Shown piece by piece: positions 42,734-50,104 of a DNA stretch of 64,000 nucleotides. The position numbers and the translations under genes are program-made. Location: positions 2,480,001 through 2,544,000 of the forward strand of contig NZ_CP012160.1 of assembly GCF_001187845.1 (NCBI RefSeq). The letters run 5' to 3'. Origin of the DNA: Octadecabacter temperatus. GTDB lineage: Bacteria; Pseudomonadota; Alphaproteobacteria; Rhodobacterales; Rhodobacteraceae. The stretch's first letter is position 1, and each line of letters opens with the position of its first letter. The notes under the pieces were generated by a model that was given only the letters and a program-made list of their open reading frames with translations, had not been told where the DNA came from and did no database searches.

Positions 42734-44389
42734 ATGGCGGCCTATCAATATGTCTACTTCATGGACGGCGTGTCCAAAACTTACCCCGGCGGGAAAAAGG
42801 TATTTGAAAACATACGCTTGAACTTCCTCCCTGGCGTGAAAATCGGCGTCGTCGGTGTGAACGGTACGGGTAAATCCACGCTGATGCGGATCATGGCCGG
42901 CCAAGATAAAGAATTCCAAGGCGAAGCTTGGGCCGCTGAGGGTGCAACTGTTGGCTACCTTCCGCAGGAACCTGAACTCGACGCGAACCTGTCCGTGCGT
43001 GAAAACGTCATGCTTGGCGTTGCTGCGAAAAAGGCTGTTCTTGATCGCTACAACGAACTGGCGATGAATTACTCGGATGAAACAGCCGATGAAATGGCCA
43101 AGCTTCAGGACGAAATCGACGCACAGAACCTCTGGGATCTCGACGCTCAAATCGACGTTTCCATGGAAGCGCTACGCTGCCCACCAGATGATGCAGACGT
43201 CACAACACTTTCGGGTGGTGAAAAGCGTCGCGTGGCCCTGTGCCAGCTCCTCCTCGACGCGCCAGACATGCTGCTGCTCGATGAACCGACCAACCACCTC
43301 GACGCCGAAACAATCGCGTGGCTGCAACAGCACCTCATTGATTACAAAGGCACAATCTTGATCGTCACGCACGACCGCTACTTCCTCGACGCGATCACAG
43401 GTTGGATTTTGGAACTCGACCGTGGTTCAGGCATCCCTCATGAGGGTAACTATTCCAGCTGGTTAGAGGCCAAAGCAAAGCGTCTGGAACGCGAAGCCAA
43501 GGATGACAAATCCAAACAGAAAACGCTGGAACGCGAACTGGAATGGATGCGCCAAGGCGCAAAAGCCCGCCAAGCGAAGTCCAAAGCGCGTATCAGCGCC
43601 TATAACGACCTCGCCAACCAGTCCGAGCGTGAAAAACTGGGCCGCGCCCAGATCATCATTCCGAACGGTCAACGCCTCGGCTCACAGGTCATCGAAGTCG
43701 AAGGCCTTACAAAGGCGATGGGCGACAAACTTCTCGTCGAAAACCTCAGCTTTGACCTCCCACCCGGCGGCATAGTCGGCGTAATCGGCCCCAACGGCGC
43801 CGGTAAATCCACGCTGTTCTCTATGCTCACCGGCCAACTTGAACCCGACTCCGGTACGGTCACATACGGCGACACGGTGCAGCTGTCCTACGTTGACCAA
43901 TCCCGCGATGCACTGGATGCGGAAAACTCCGTCTGGGAAGAAATCACAGGTGGCGCAGAAGTCATTCAACTTGGCGACGCCGAAATGAACTCCCGCGCCT
44001 ATTGCTCGGCGTTCAACTTCAAAGGCGGCGATCAGCAGAAGAAACTCGGCGTGTTGTCGGGTGGTGAACGCAACCGCGTCCACATGGCCAAGCTATTGAA
44101 ATCAGGCGGAAACGTCCTGCTCCTCGATGAACCGACCAACGATCTGGACGTTGAAACGCTGCGTGCCCTCGAAGACGCGCTTGTCGACTTCGCAGGCTGT
44201 GCTGTTGTGATTTCCCACGATCGCTTCTTCCTCGACCGCATCTGCACACACATCCTCGCATTCGAGGGCGAAGCCCACGTCGAATGGTTCCAAGGTAATT
44301 TTGAGGACTACGAAGAAGACAAGAAAAAGCGCCTTGGTGCTGATGCGATGGAACCCAAGCGGATGAAGCACAAGAAGTTCGCGCGTTAA
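42734..44389 (+). CDS. ettA: Energy-dependent translational throttle protein EttA (ABC-F)
   Basis: The 551-residue protein has two ABC domains without membrane parts. Walker A sequences are GVNGTGKST and GPNGAGKST, signatures TLSGGEKRRVALC and VLSGGERNRVHMA. The two EQ-type Walker B motifs are LLLDEPTNHLDA and LLLDEPTNDLDV. The linker (EWMRQGAKARQAKSKARISA) and the arm insertion in domain 1 are EttA-like. EttA binds the ribosomal E site and gates the first peptide bond according to ADP/ATP. The start codon sits behind GGGGGA-like purines. A small secreted-protein gene begins four bases after its stop. Confidence 0.95.
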   Translation: MAAYQYVYFMDGVSKTYPGGKKVFENIRLNFLPGVKIGVVGVNGTGKSTLMRIMAGQDKEFQGEAWAAEGATVGYLPQEPELDANLSVRENVMLGVAAKKAVLDRYNELAMNYSDETADEMAKLQDEIDAQNLWDLDAQIDVSMEALRCPPDDADVTTLSGGEKRRVALCQLLLDAPDMLLLDEPTNHLDAETIAWLQQHLIDYKGTILIVTHDRYFLDAITGWILELDRGSGIPHEGNYSSWLEAKAKRLEREAKDDKSKQKTLERELEWMRQGAKARQAKSKARISAYNDLANQSEREKLGRAQIIIPNGQRLGSQVIEVEGLTKAMGDKLLVENLSFDLPPGGIVGVIGPNGAGKSTLFSMLTGQLEPDSGTVTYGDTVQLSYVDQSRDALDAENSVWEEITGGAEVIQLGDAEMNSRAYCSAFNFKGGDQQKKLGVLSGGERNRVHMAKLLKSGGNVLLLDEPTNDLDVETLRALEDALVDFAGCAVVISHDRFFLDRICTHILAFEGEAHVEWFQGNFEDYEEDKKKRLGADAMEPKRMKHKKFAR

Positions 44390-44393
44390 TCTC

Positions 44394-44786
44394 ATGAGAT
44401 TGCTCACCGCGATCGTTATTTGGAATTTGTTGATCCCGTCATTGGCCTTTGCCGATGCACGGGTCTACAACTGTTCCCTGACCTCGTTAGGACAACTAAG
44501 GAACGCTGAACTTCGTCTTTATGAATTTGACAGGGTCGTCCATTCGGCTTTCGCACAATTCACGTTAGAAGATGGGGACACCCTACCATTCGTGTTCATT
44601 TGCGATGATTTTTGCAAAATGGAGATTCAGGATCTCGGAATAACCTATAGGTTAATTTTTGATCCGCCACTTTCACGTGGATCTGAAGTCATCATTGCAG
44701 GGACAAATAGCTACGACGATGACAAGGACTTCGTAGATAGGTTCAGTGTCACGCGATGCAATATGACCGTGAACGCTGGCCAGTAA
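44394..44786 (+). CDS. Small secreted protein of unknown function
   Basis: The 130-residue protein has a signal peptide (MRLLTAIVIWNLLIPSLAFA). The mature part has four or five Cys (YNCSLTS, FICDDFC, VTRCNMT), which probably form disulfides. I recognise no family. It starts four bases after ettA on the same strand, with no separate promoter seen, and ends just before the phnA-end fragment. Confidence 0.6.
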   Translation: MRLLTAIVIWNLLIPSLAFADARVYNCSLTSLGQLRNAELRLYEFDRVVHSAFAQFTLEDGDTLPFVFICDDFCKMEIQDLGITYRLIFDPPLSRGSEVIIAGTNSYDDDKDFVDRFSVTRCNMTVNAGQ

Positions 44787-44795
44787 GGCGGTCAC

Positions 44796-44829
44796 TTCCG
44801 CTTCACAAATTCCGTCAAAATCACGATCC
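44796..44829 (-). repeat. Duplicate fragment of the phnA 3' end
   Basis: This 34-bp stretch equals 46962-46995 at 32 of 34 positions. Read leftwards it encodes IVILTEFVKRK and a stop, exactly the phnA C-terminus. It has no upstream phnA reading frame, so it is a relic left by a duplication or rearrangement. Confidence 0.8.
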
Positions 44830-44854
44830 ACGACTTTCAAAGCGTCCTAACTAA

Positions 44855-46204
44855 GTGATAGTCAGACTGAATATGGTTCTTCCCTACGACACCCCAGCAC
44901 TTGATGCTTATTGGATGCCATCCCGTGACGGCGGCATTCATCGGCTCGGCCCGATGCCCGCGCCATGGGAAAAGGTGCGCGGTGGTACTATCAAAACCAC
45001 AACCCTAACCGATAAGCAGCGGATCAATCGGCTTTGGTCGCGTGAGTGGAAAGCCCTTAAAAGCGACAAACAGTTTACCTCTGCCGTGGAAACCGACGTA
45101 CGGCCTGTCGTTATTGAAAACCTTACGGTATCCGACACGCATCTTGCGGTGAATGGCAAATGGTTGGTGACAGGTCCATCCGGTGCGCGGCTTCTTGGGA
45201 CAACGGGACGCGCCGCAAAGAAAGCTCGCGGTCAAGCTGCGGCAGTCAAAGAACTCAACGCGTTCTTCACTCAGGCCCGCCAGCAGTCCACTGAACTTCC
45301 TCTTTGGGAGGACGATATTGCAGGGCTGGACTTCGTCATCGAAGCGAGGAACCTGAAAAACTACTTTCACTTTGTGCGCGAGACCTTTTCCGTCTTCGCC
45401 CTCATCGCTGATCTGAAAGGTTTCACAGGTCGCATAATCATCGTTGCCAAAGATCGCGACGTTCCCGCATTCGTTCTGGCTCATATCGCTGCAATTTTCC
45501 CCGAACTCCGCGACAAAGTTGACATCCGCCAAGCGCCCGCCACATTTGAACGCGCGATCATTGCCCACTACAGCGACACTTCGTATTTCTACCAACCCGA
45601 GGCCAAGATCGAAGGATTGATCCCCGAAAACCAACCACTCGCCAAAGACGAGGTAGGTACAAATCTGGTTAAACTTATCATCCTAAATAGCTACTCGCGC
45701 TCGCTGCGAAAACTGCGCGAGGCAGCGCATAAACGTATTGAGGACCAATGGTTTGACCATCTTCCGGAACGCTTTTGGGTTAGCCGCCGCTCTACCCCTG
45801 GCCATGATCGCACCATCGAAAACGAAGACGAGATAATCGCGCTTCTTGAACCTTACGGCTTTAAGAAAATCTATTTTGAGGACTACGCCCCCCTCACACA
45901 GGTCGGGATCATGCGCGACGCGGATATAATGATTTCTTATCACGGGGCTGGCTTCACCAACATGCTTTATGCTGGTACGCAGGCCCGCATTATCGAACTC
46001 GGGACACTGCAAACAGCACGCCTCAGAATGGATGACTTTACGGGTTTCGCAAATGCATCGCAGTCTGATTACACCGTCGCGGTTGCAGACTTCCCCGATG
46101 AATTCGGAGACGTTGTCCCCCCGATGCGTGGCGCAGGGATATATCCCGTCCGGATGAGCGACGCCGCCGTCGAAAGGCTCATCGCGTTGGTCAAAACGCT
46201 CTAG
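44855..46204 (+). CDS. GT61-family glycosyltransferase
   Basis: The 449-residue protein belongs to the GT61/DUF563 glycosyltransferases. The C-terminal half carries the recognisable block FWVSRRSTPGHDRTIENEDE, then QVGIMRDADIMISYHGAGFT and NMLYAGTQARIIELG. The N-terminal ~200 residues are variable. No signal peptide or membrane span is evident, so it is probably a cytoplasmic enzyme acting on capsule or lipopolysaccharide precursors. GTG 44855 is the first start; ATG 44873 is an alternative. It faces a sulfotransferase-like gene converging on it. Confidence 0.85.
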   Translation: MIVRLNMVLPYDTPALDAYWMPSRDGGIHRLGPMPAPWEKVRGGTIKTTTLTDKQRINRLWSREWKALKSDKQFTSAVETDVRPVVIENLTVSDTHLAVNGKWLVTGPSGARLLGTTGRAAKKARGQAAAVKELNAFFTQARQQSTELPLWEDDIAGLDFVIEARNLKNYFHFVRETFSVFALIADLKGFTGRIIIVAKDRDVPAFVLAHIAAIFPELRDKVDIRQAPATFERAIIAHYSDTSYFYQPEAKIEGLIPENQPLAKDEVGTNLVKLIILNSYSRSLRKLREAAHKRIEDQWFDHLPERFWVSRRSTPGHDRTIENEDEIIALLEPYGFKKIYFEDYAPLTQVGIMRDADIMISYHGAGFTNMLYAGTQARIIELGTLQTARLRMDDFTGFANASQSDYTVAVADFPDEFGDVVPPMRGAGIYPVRMSDAAVERLIALVKTL

Positions 46205-46206
46205 CG

Positions 46207-46944
46207 TCAGCCCTTTAGCGCAGCGCCATATCCAAGGCGCGCTTCAAGCTCATCGTCCAGATTGTCCCGAATAAACGCCATGTCCGCGTCCGAAATCACG
46301 TCCGCCGTCACGCGTGTTTTCTCGCGACCTTTGGCCCCAACATGGCCTGTCACTTCGATGTCAGGTTTGGCGTCGATCCCAAAAAGATCGGCAATCTCAC
46401 GTAACATTTCCGCAGGCTCTAGCCGCGCTACGTCATAATCAACGACCACGCAATTACATTCACGGTTCAACAGGCCAAGGAAGCTCTGGTTCTTAATCTT
46501 ACGCATTTCCAACGGGTTAGCAAAACGCGCACCCGTAATCGGATGGCGATCAATCTGGTTGGCAGTTTTATGATCCCTGTTCATCCCGTTATAGCCCCAG
46601 CGGGCATGGCCGAAGTCCTTGGGGCGGTACTGATCATACCACTGCGTGCGCAAAAACTCCGAGAATGGTAGACCTTCGTGCGAAATGGCGAAGGGGCGGT
46701 TGTGCAAGCTGGACAGCCAAGTGATGGGCGAGCGGACAACCACAACAATCAACGCAGATCGCGCGATACAGGGCATCGTTGGATGCCCGTGCTTCCAGCC
46801 ATACTTTGTTGTTTCCGTTAGCGGAAAATTGTCGGCGATCAGCTTGGCGACGTAGTTCGTCCCCGTGCGGCGTTCTCCGAACACCTGGTAGTGGTCGATC
46901 GGACGGTTGTGAAATTTGACGTGCTCTAGCGTGTGCGTGCCCAT
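46207..46944 (-). CDS. Sulfotransferase-like P-loop protein
   Basis: The 245-residue protein begins with a sulfate-donor-binding-type P-loop, FGERRTGTNYVAKLI. It then has VVVVRSPITWLSSLHNRPFA, which resembles the 3'-phosphate-binding RxxxxWxxS region of PAPS sulfotransferases. The middle (YDQYRPKDFGHARWGYNG) is unusual. It is likely cytoplasmic and could sulfate a polysaccharide built by the adjacent GT61 enzyme; the acceptor is not known. The stop is two bases from the convergent GT61 stop. It shares the strand with phnA, 14 bases downstream of phnA's stop. Confidence 0.7.
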   Translation of the reverse strand: MGTHTLEHVKFHNRPIDHYQVFGERRTGTNYVAKLIADNFPLTETTKYGWKHGHPTMPCIARSALIVVVVRSPITWLSSLHNRPFAISHEGLPFSEFLRTQWYDQYRPKDFGHARWGYNGMNRDHKTANQIDRHPITGARFANPLEMRKIKNQSFLGLLNRECNCVVVDYDVARLEPAEMLREIADLFGIDAKPDIEVTGHVGAKGREKTRVTADVISDADMAFIRDNLDDELEARLGYGAALKG

Positions 46945-46957
46945 CTGAATGTCCGTC

Positions 46958-47482
46958 CTATTTCCGCTTCACAAACTCAGTCAAAATCACGATCCGCTGG
47001 CCTTCGACCTTACCTTCAATATGACCCGCGTTTTCCGGCACCAGTGAAATATTTCGCACAGCTGTACCGCGTTTGGCGGTAAATCCGGCACCCTTCACAG
47101 GCAAGTCTTTGATCAAGACGACCGTATCGCCATGTTCCAGCCGCATGCCGTTGCTGTCAAAGTGTTCCACCTCGACGGCCACGTTTTGCGCCCGTGCCAT
47201 CACCTCTGGTTCCATCATCATGCTTTCGCGTGCATCAGAGGCCCACATCTCGTCAATCTCGCCGAGTTTGCGCCAAACAGCGATCTGCACGGACGGCTCA
47301 CCAGACCACATCGCCCCCTCAAGACAGCGCCAGTGGGCCGCCGGAACATCGCCCTCACCGCGACAAGACGGGCAAAGCAGCACCTGATCCTCGGGTGGAA
47401 CATCAACACTCGCCAGCCCCTCAGACGCGCCACAAAACTCGCAAACGCTGCCCGCGCGATCCATCAGTTCATCCCAGCGCAT
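46958..47482 (-). CDS. phnA: PhnA/YjdM-type zinc-ribbon protein
   Basis: The 174-residue protein has an N-terminal zinc ribbon with Cys14-x2-Cys17 (CEFC) and Cys37-x2-Cys40 (CPSC). The C-terminal PhnA domain shows GMRLEHGDTVVLIKDLPVKG, GTAVRNISLV and QRIVILTEFVKRK. The family was named after phosphonate use, but phosphonate linkage is not supported for YjdM and its role is unclear. A short copy of its 3' end lies at 44796-44829, so the GT61/sulfotransferase block is bracketed by phnA sequence. Confidence 0.85.
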   Translation of the reverse strand: MRWDELMDRAGSVCEFCGASEGLASVDVPPEDQVLLCPSCRGEGDVPAAHWRCLEGAMWSGEPSVQIAVWRKLGEIDEMWASDARESMMMEPEVMARAQNVAVEVEHFDSNGMRLEHGDTVVLIKDLPVKGAGFTAKRGTAVRNISLVPENAGHIEGKVEGQRIVILTEFVKRK

Positions 47483-47594
47483 CTTTGTAATCCTTAGCTT
47501 TTTCCCGCTCCACAGACACCGAAGTCTGTCAAATCACAAGCCCCTTCAACCCTGGCGGGAAATTGCCAACCGCGTGAAAGTACGGCCTTTCCCC

Positions 47595-47623
47595 TTGTCA
47601 AACAGGCTTTCCTGCCCCATATG
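47595..47623 (+). promoter_or_regulatory. Candidate promoter of the cold-shock gene
   Basis: TTGTCA (47595-47600) and CATATG (47618-47623) are 17 bases apart. This would give a cold-shock mRNA with a roughly 120-base leader, as is common for cspA-type genes. The match to the -10 consensus is weak. Confidence 0.35.
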
Positions 47624-47750
47624 AGCCTTGCAAACGTTATTCTATCTCGACCCTCTGTCTTCCTATCAAGGCTTACAGTTCTTCGATCTAGCACTGACTA
47701 CGCCACGGTTGCCGCACTTCGCGGGCGACATTTTAAAAGGAAGACATGAC

Positions 47751-47957
47751 ATGGCCAACGGTACAGTCAAATGGTTCAACACAACAAAAGGCTTCGGCTT
47801 TATCGCTCCTGAAACTGGCGGCAAGGACGTTTTCGTTCACATTTCCGCAGTTGAGCGTTCCGGCCTCACAGGTCTGGCAGACGATCAAAAGGTAACTTTT
47901 GACGTTGAAGCTGGCCGCGACGGTCGTGAGTCCGCGGTTAACCTCGCACTCGCATAA
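47751..47957 (+). CDS. Cold-shock protein, CspA family
   Basis: The 68-residue protein is a single cold-shock domain, with RNP1 GFGFIAPE and RNP2 DVFVHIS, and the starting MANGTVKWFNTTKGFGFI. It binds single-stranded nucleic acid and acts as an RNA chaperone. AAGGAAG lies seven bases before the ATG. An intrinsic terminator follows. A longer upstream frame in the same phase is leader sequence, not protein. Confidence 0.95.
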   Translation: MANGTVKWFNTTKGFGFIAPETGGKDVFVHISAVERSGLTGLADDQKVTFDVEAGRDGRESAVNLALA

Positions 47958-47983
47958 GCTTTCGGCCTTTTGGCCAAAGTTAA

Positions 47984-48012
47984 GGGCGGTACCTACGGGT
48001 GCCGCCCTTTTT
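47984..48012 (+). terminator. Intrinsic terminator of the cold-shock gene
   Basis: GGGCGGTACC (47984-47993) pairs with GGTGCCGCCC (47998-48007), with one G-U pair and loop TACG, followed by T5. A smaller hairpin, CTTTCGGCC with GGCCAAAG, lies just before it. Confidence 0.9.
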
Positions 48013-48034
48013 CGTGCCTGCTCGATTTATTGAA

Positions 48035-48313
48035 TTAGGCGGCCGCGTCTTTGATGTCTTCCACGACGTCTTCTACTACGTCTTTGACAGTTTCTTCGAC
48101 GGCTTCAGGCGCGGGCAGCGCCAGTGCTTCGTCTGGCATCTGTTCAGGCAGTTCGACAGAGATCAGTCCAGTGTTCAAATTAACGCCGACGATAGGCTTA
48201 TCACCCATCAAAGCCAAAACGCTGTTCAACTCTTCAAGCGCACGCGCAACTGTGTCGCGCTGTTTTTCAATTTTGGCTTTGCCGCCAACTTTACCTAGCA
48301 AGAACTTAAACAT
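48035..48313 (-). CDS. Small acidic protein of unknown function
   Basis: The 92-residue protein starts at ATG 48313 behind GGGGA, with MFKFLLGKVGGKAKIEKQRD. Its tail is Ala-, Glu- and Val-rich (PEAVEETVKDVVEDVVEDIK), predicting an amphipathic, possibly coiled, helix. It has no membrane span or recognised family. The longer frame upstream is not supported by a ribosome site. It follows dodecin on the same strand. Confidence 0.6.
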   Translation of the reverse strand: MFKFLLGKVGGKAKIEKQRDTVARALEELNSVLALMGDKPIVGVNLNTGLISVELPEQMPDEALALPAPEAVEETVKDVVEDVVEDIKDAAA

Positions 48314-48418
48314 GATTATCCCCAATGGTTTCACCAAAAGCTTATGCTTTGCGCAACTCACACGGGAGGGGAAATGCCCGCAATCGTTCCCACACGGTGT
48401 CAATTCGCCGTGAAGATA

Positions 48419-48448
48419 GGCGCCGCAGTCCTGCAGCGCCCATTTTTT
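48419..48448. terminator. GC-rich hairpin between dodecin and the small acidic gene
   Basis: GGCGCCGC (48419-48426) pairs imperfectly with GCAGCGCC (48433-48440) and a T6 lies at 48443-48448 on the plus side. For the leftward dodecin transcript only TATCTT follows, so termination may be partial. Confidence 0.35.
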
Positions 48449-48461
48449 AGCCAGCAGGCTT

Positions 48462-48671
48462 TTAGTCTTCCAGAACGAAAGTCAGCTTCAGAACAACACG
48501 GTACTCGTCGATCTTGCCGTCGTTGACTGTCACCTTTTGGTCCGCGACCCATGCACCAGTAATACCTTTAAGCGTCTTAGATGCACGCTTGATGCCGTTC
48601 TCGACAGCGTCATCAAATGACTTGGACGAGGAACAGATAACTTCTGTGACTTTTGCGATTGAATTGGACAT
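48462..48671 (-). CDS. Dodecin
   Basis: The 69-residue protein is a dodecin, a flavin-binding small protein that assembles into a dodecameric hollow sphere. Sequence landmarks are SIAKVTEVICSSSKSFDDAV, GIKRASKTLKGITGAWVADQ and YRVVLKLTFVLED. The key aromatic tryptophan in ITGAWV, which stacks on flavin in dodecins, is present. It stores or buffers riboflavin or FMN. It begins 70 bases from the tesA stop on the same strand. Confidence 0.93.
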   Translation of the reverse strand: MSNSIAKVTEVICSSSKSFDDAVENGIKRASKTLKGITGAWVADQKVTVNDGKIDEYRVVLKLTFVLED

Positions 48672-48741
48672 AACAGTTCTCCCTATTGGTTAAGCCGTCA
48701 GGCTAGCGCCCAGTTCAGCAGACGTCCACGCTCTCGTTGGG

Positions 48742-49344
48742 TTACTCTGAAATCAGCTCAAGAACCGCTGGGCCAATACCTTCGACGATTTTATCCACCC
48801 CATCCGCATTCGGATGGATTCCGTCCGCTTGCATATAACGCGCACGCGCCGCGTCTAGATCAGCGCCGGCATTCAACGGTTCAAAGAAGTTCTCATACAA
48901 CGCAGCCTCATATTCCTGCGCCAAGTCCGGATAGATACCCTCAAACGCCGCTTCGTATTCAGGACCATAGTTGGACGGTGCATCCAGCCCGACCAGCAGC
49001 ACCTCAACGCCGGCGTCAGCGGCGGCACTTAGAATGCCATCTAAGTTCGCACGGCTCAGTGCCGGGTCCAGCCCGCGCAGCAAATCATTGCCACCAAGGT
49101 TCACAATCATCGCATCCACATCCGGCGTCAGCGTCCAAGCAACGCGGCTTAAACCACCCGCAGTCGTATCCCCTGACACGCCTGCGTTGATCACCTCTAC
49201 ATCGGCACCCTGTTCGCGCAACCACCCTTCAAGCTGCGGAACAAAACCGTCTTCAATCGGCAGCCCGTAGCCCTGCGTCAATGAATCCCCCAACGCCGCA
49301 ATCGTCACAGTTTCCGCCTGTGCGGTTCCGACTGCTAAAATCAT
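48742..49344 (-). CDS. tesA: SGNH/GDSL lysophospholipase-thioesterase (TesA-like), N-terminus uncertain
   Basis: The protein is a periplasmic-type SGNH hydrolase: block I ALGDSLTQGYGL, block III NLGGNDLLRG and block V GIHPNADG hold Ser, Gly, Asn and Asp/His. The in-frame sequence upstream of ATG 49344 (RCVRNLCLGMILAVGTAQAE) looks like a whole signal peptide, but no ATG, GTG or TTG lies at its beginning; a TTG occurs only inside it (49350). Starting at 49344 leaves a short, weak leader. The true start may be unusual or lost, or the sequence may contain an error. It is divergent from ybbA-ybbP, the usual neighbours in many proteobacteria. Confidence 0.75.
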   Translation of the reverse strand: MILAVGTAQAETVTIAALGDSLTQGYGLPIEDGFVPQLEGWLREQGADVEVINAGVSGDTTAGGLSRVAWTLTPDVDAMIVNLGGNDLLRGLDPALSRANLDGILSAAADAGVEVLLVGLDAPSNYGPEYEAAFEGIYPDLAQEYEAALYENFFEPLNAGADLDAARARYMQADGIHPNADGVDKIVEGIGPAVLELISE

Positions 49345-49417
49345 CCCCAAACAAAGGTTGCGGACGCAGCGAAATACCCCATATCCAAAGGATGTGATTT
49401 CACCAAAGGCCGCCCCA

Positions 49418-50104
49418 ATGACAGATGCCCTTACTCTCACCGATGTTTCCCTATCGCTCAGTGGCAATGCCGGAACAGTCGACATCTTGCACGACATCTC
49501 ACTGTCAGTCGCTACAGGGGAAACTCTGGGGTTGGTCGGGCCAAGTGGGTCTGGCAAATCGTCTCTCCTGATGCTGATGGGCGGGCTGGAAACCGCTACG
49601 TCTGGTTCAATTGCTGCGCTCGGTACAGACATCACATCTTTAGGTGAAGATAACCTTGCGCGCTTTCGTAGGGATAATATGGGGGTGGTGTTCCAGTCTT
49701 TCCACCTCATTCCTACAATGACCGCCCTTGAAAACGTCGCGACCCCGCTGGAACTCGCTGGCGTGCGCGATGCTTATGCGCGTGCCGCCGCGGAACTGGA
49801 TGCCGTTGGCCTCGCTAATCGCGCCGATCACTATCCTGCGCAAATGTCAGGTGGTGAGCAACAACGCGTCGCCCTCGCCCGTGCGTCCGTAACCCGCCCC
49901 AAGCTGCTTTTGGCGGATGAACCCACCGGTAACCTCGACGAAACCAACGGCGCGGCAATCATCGACATGCTGTTTGGCTTGCGCGAACAACACGGCGCAA
50001 CCTTGATCATGGTGACCCATTCCAACGAACTTGCGGCACGCTGTGATCGCGTGATCCGCCTTCGGGATGGTCGCATCGACACCGTAAAGGCCGCAGCTGA
50101 ATGA
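49418..50104 (+). CDS. ybbA: ABC transporter ATPase, YbbA/LolD type
   Basis: The 228-residue ATPase has Walker A GPSGSGKSS, Q-loop VFQSFHLIPTM, signature MSGGEQQRVALARA, Walker B LLLADEPTGNLDE and switch His MVTHSNELA. It belongs to the MacB/LolD/YbbA group. The ATG at 49418 is preferred over the longer frame, which overlaps the divergent tesA leader. It is directly followed by the permease gene (stop/start overlap), and the pair form a transporter with no membrane-fused ATPase. YbbAP function remains unclear in most bacteria. Confidence 0.9.
   Translation: MTDALTLTDVSLSLSGNAGTVDILHDISLSVATGETLGLVGPSGSGKSSLLMLMGGLETATSGSIAALGTDITSLGEDNLARFRRDNMGVVFQSFHLIPTMTALENVATPLELAGVRDAYARAAAELDAVGLANRADHYPAQMSGGEQQRVALARASVTRPKLLLADEPTGNLDETNGAAIIDMLFGLREQHGATLIMVTHSNELAARCDRVIRLRDGRIDTVKAAAE

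Noticed and set aside
47494..47694. 66-residue leftward frame before the cold-shock gene
   Set aside because: It lies in the promoter and leader region of the cold-shock gene, with no motif and poor composition.
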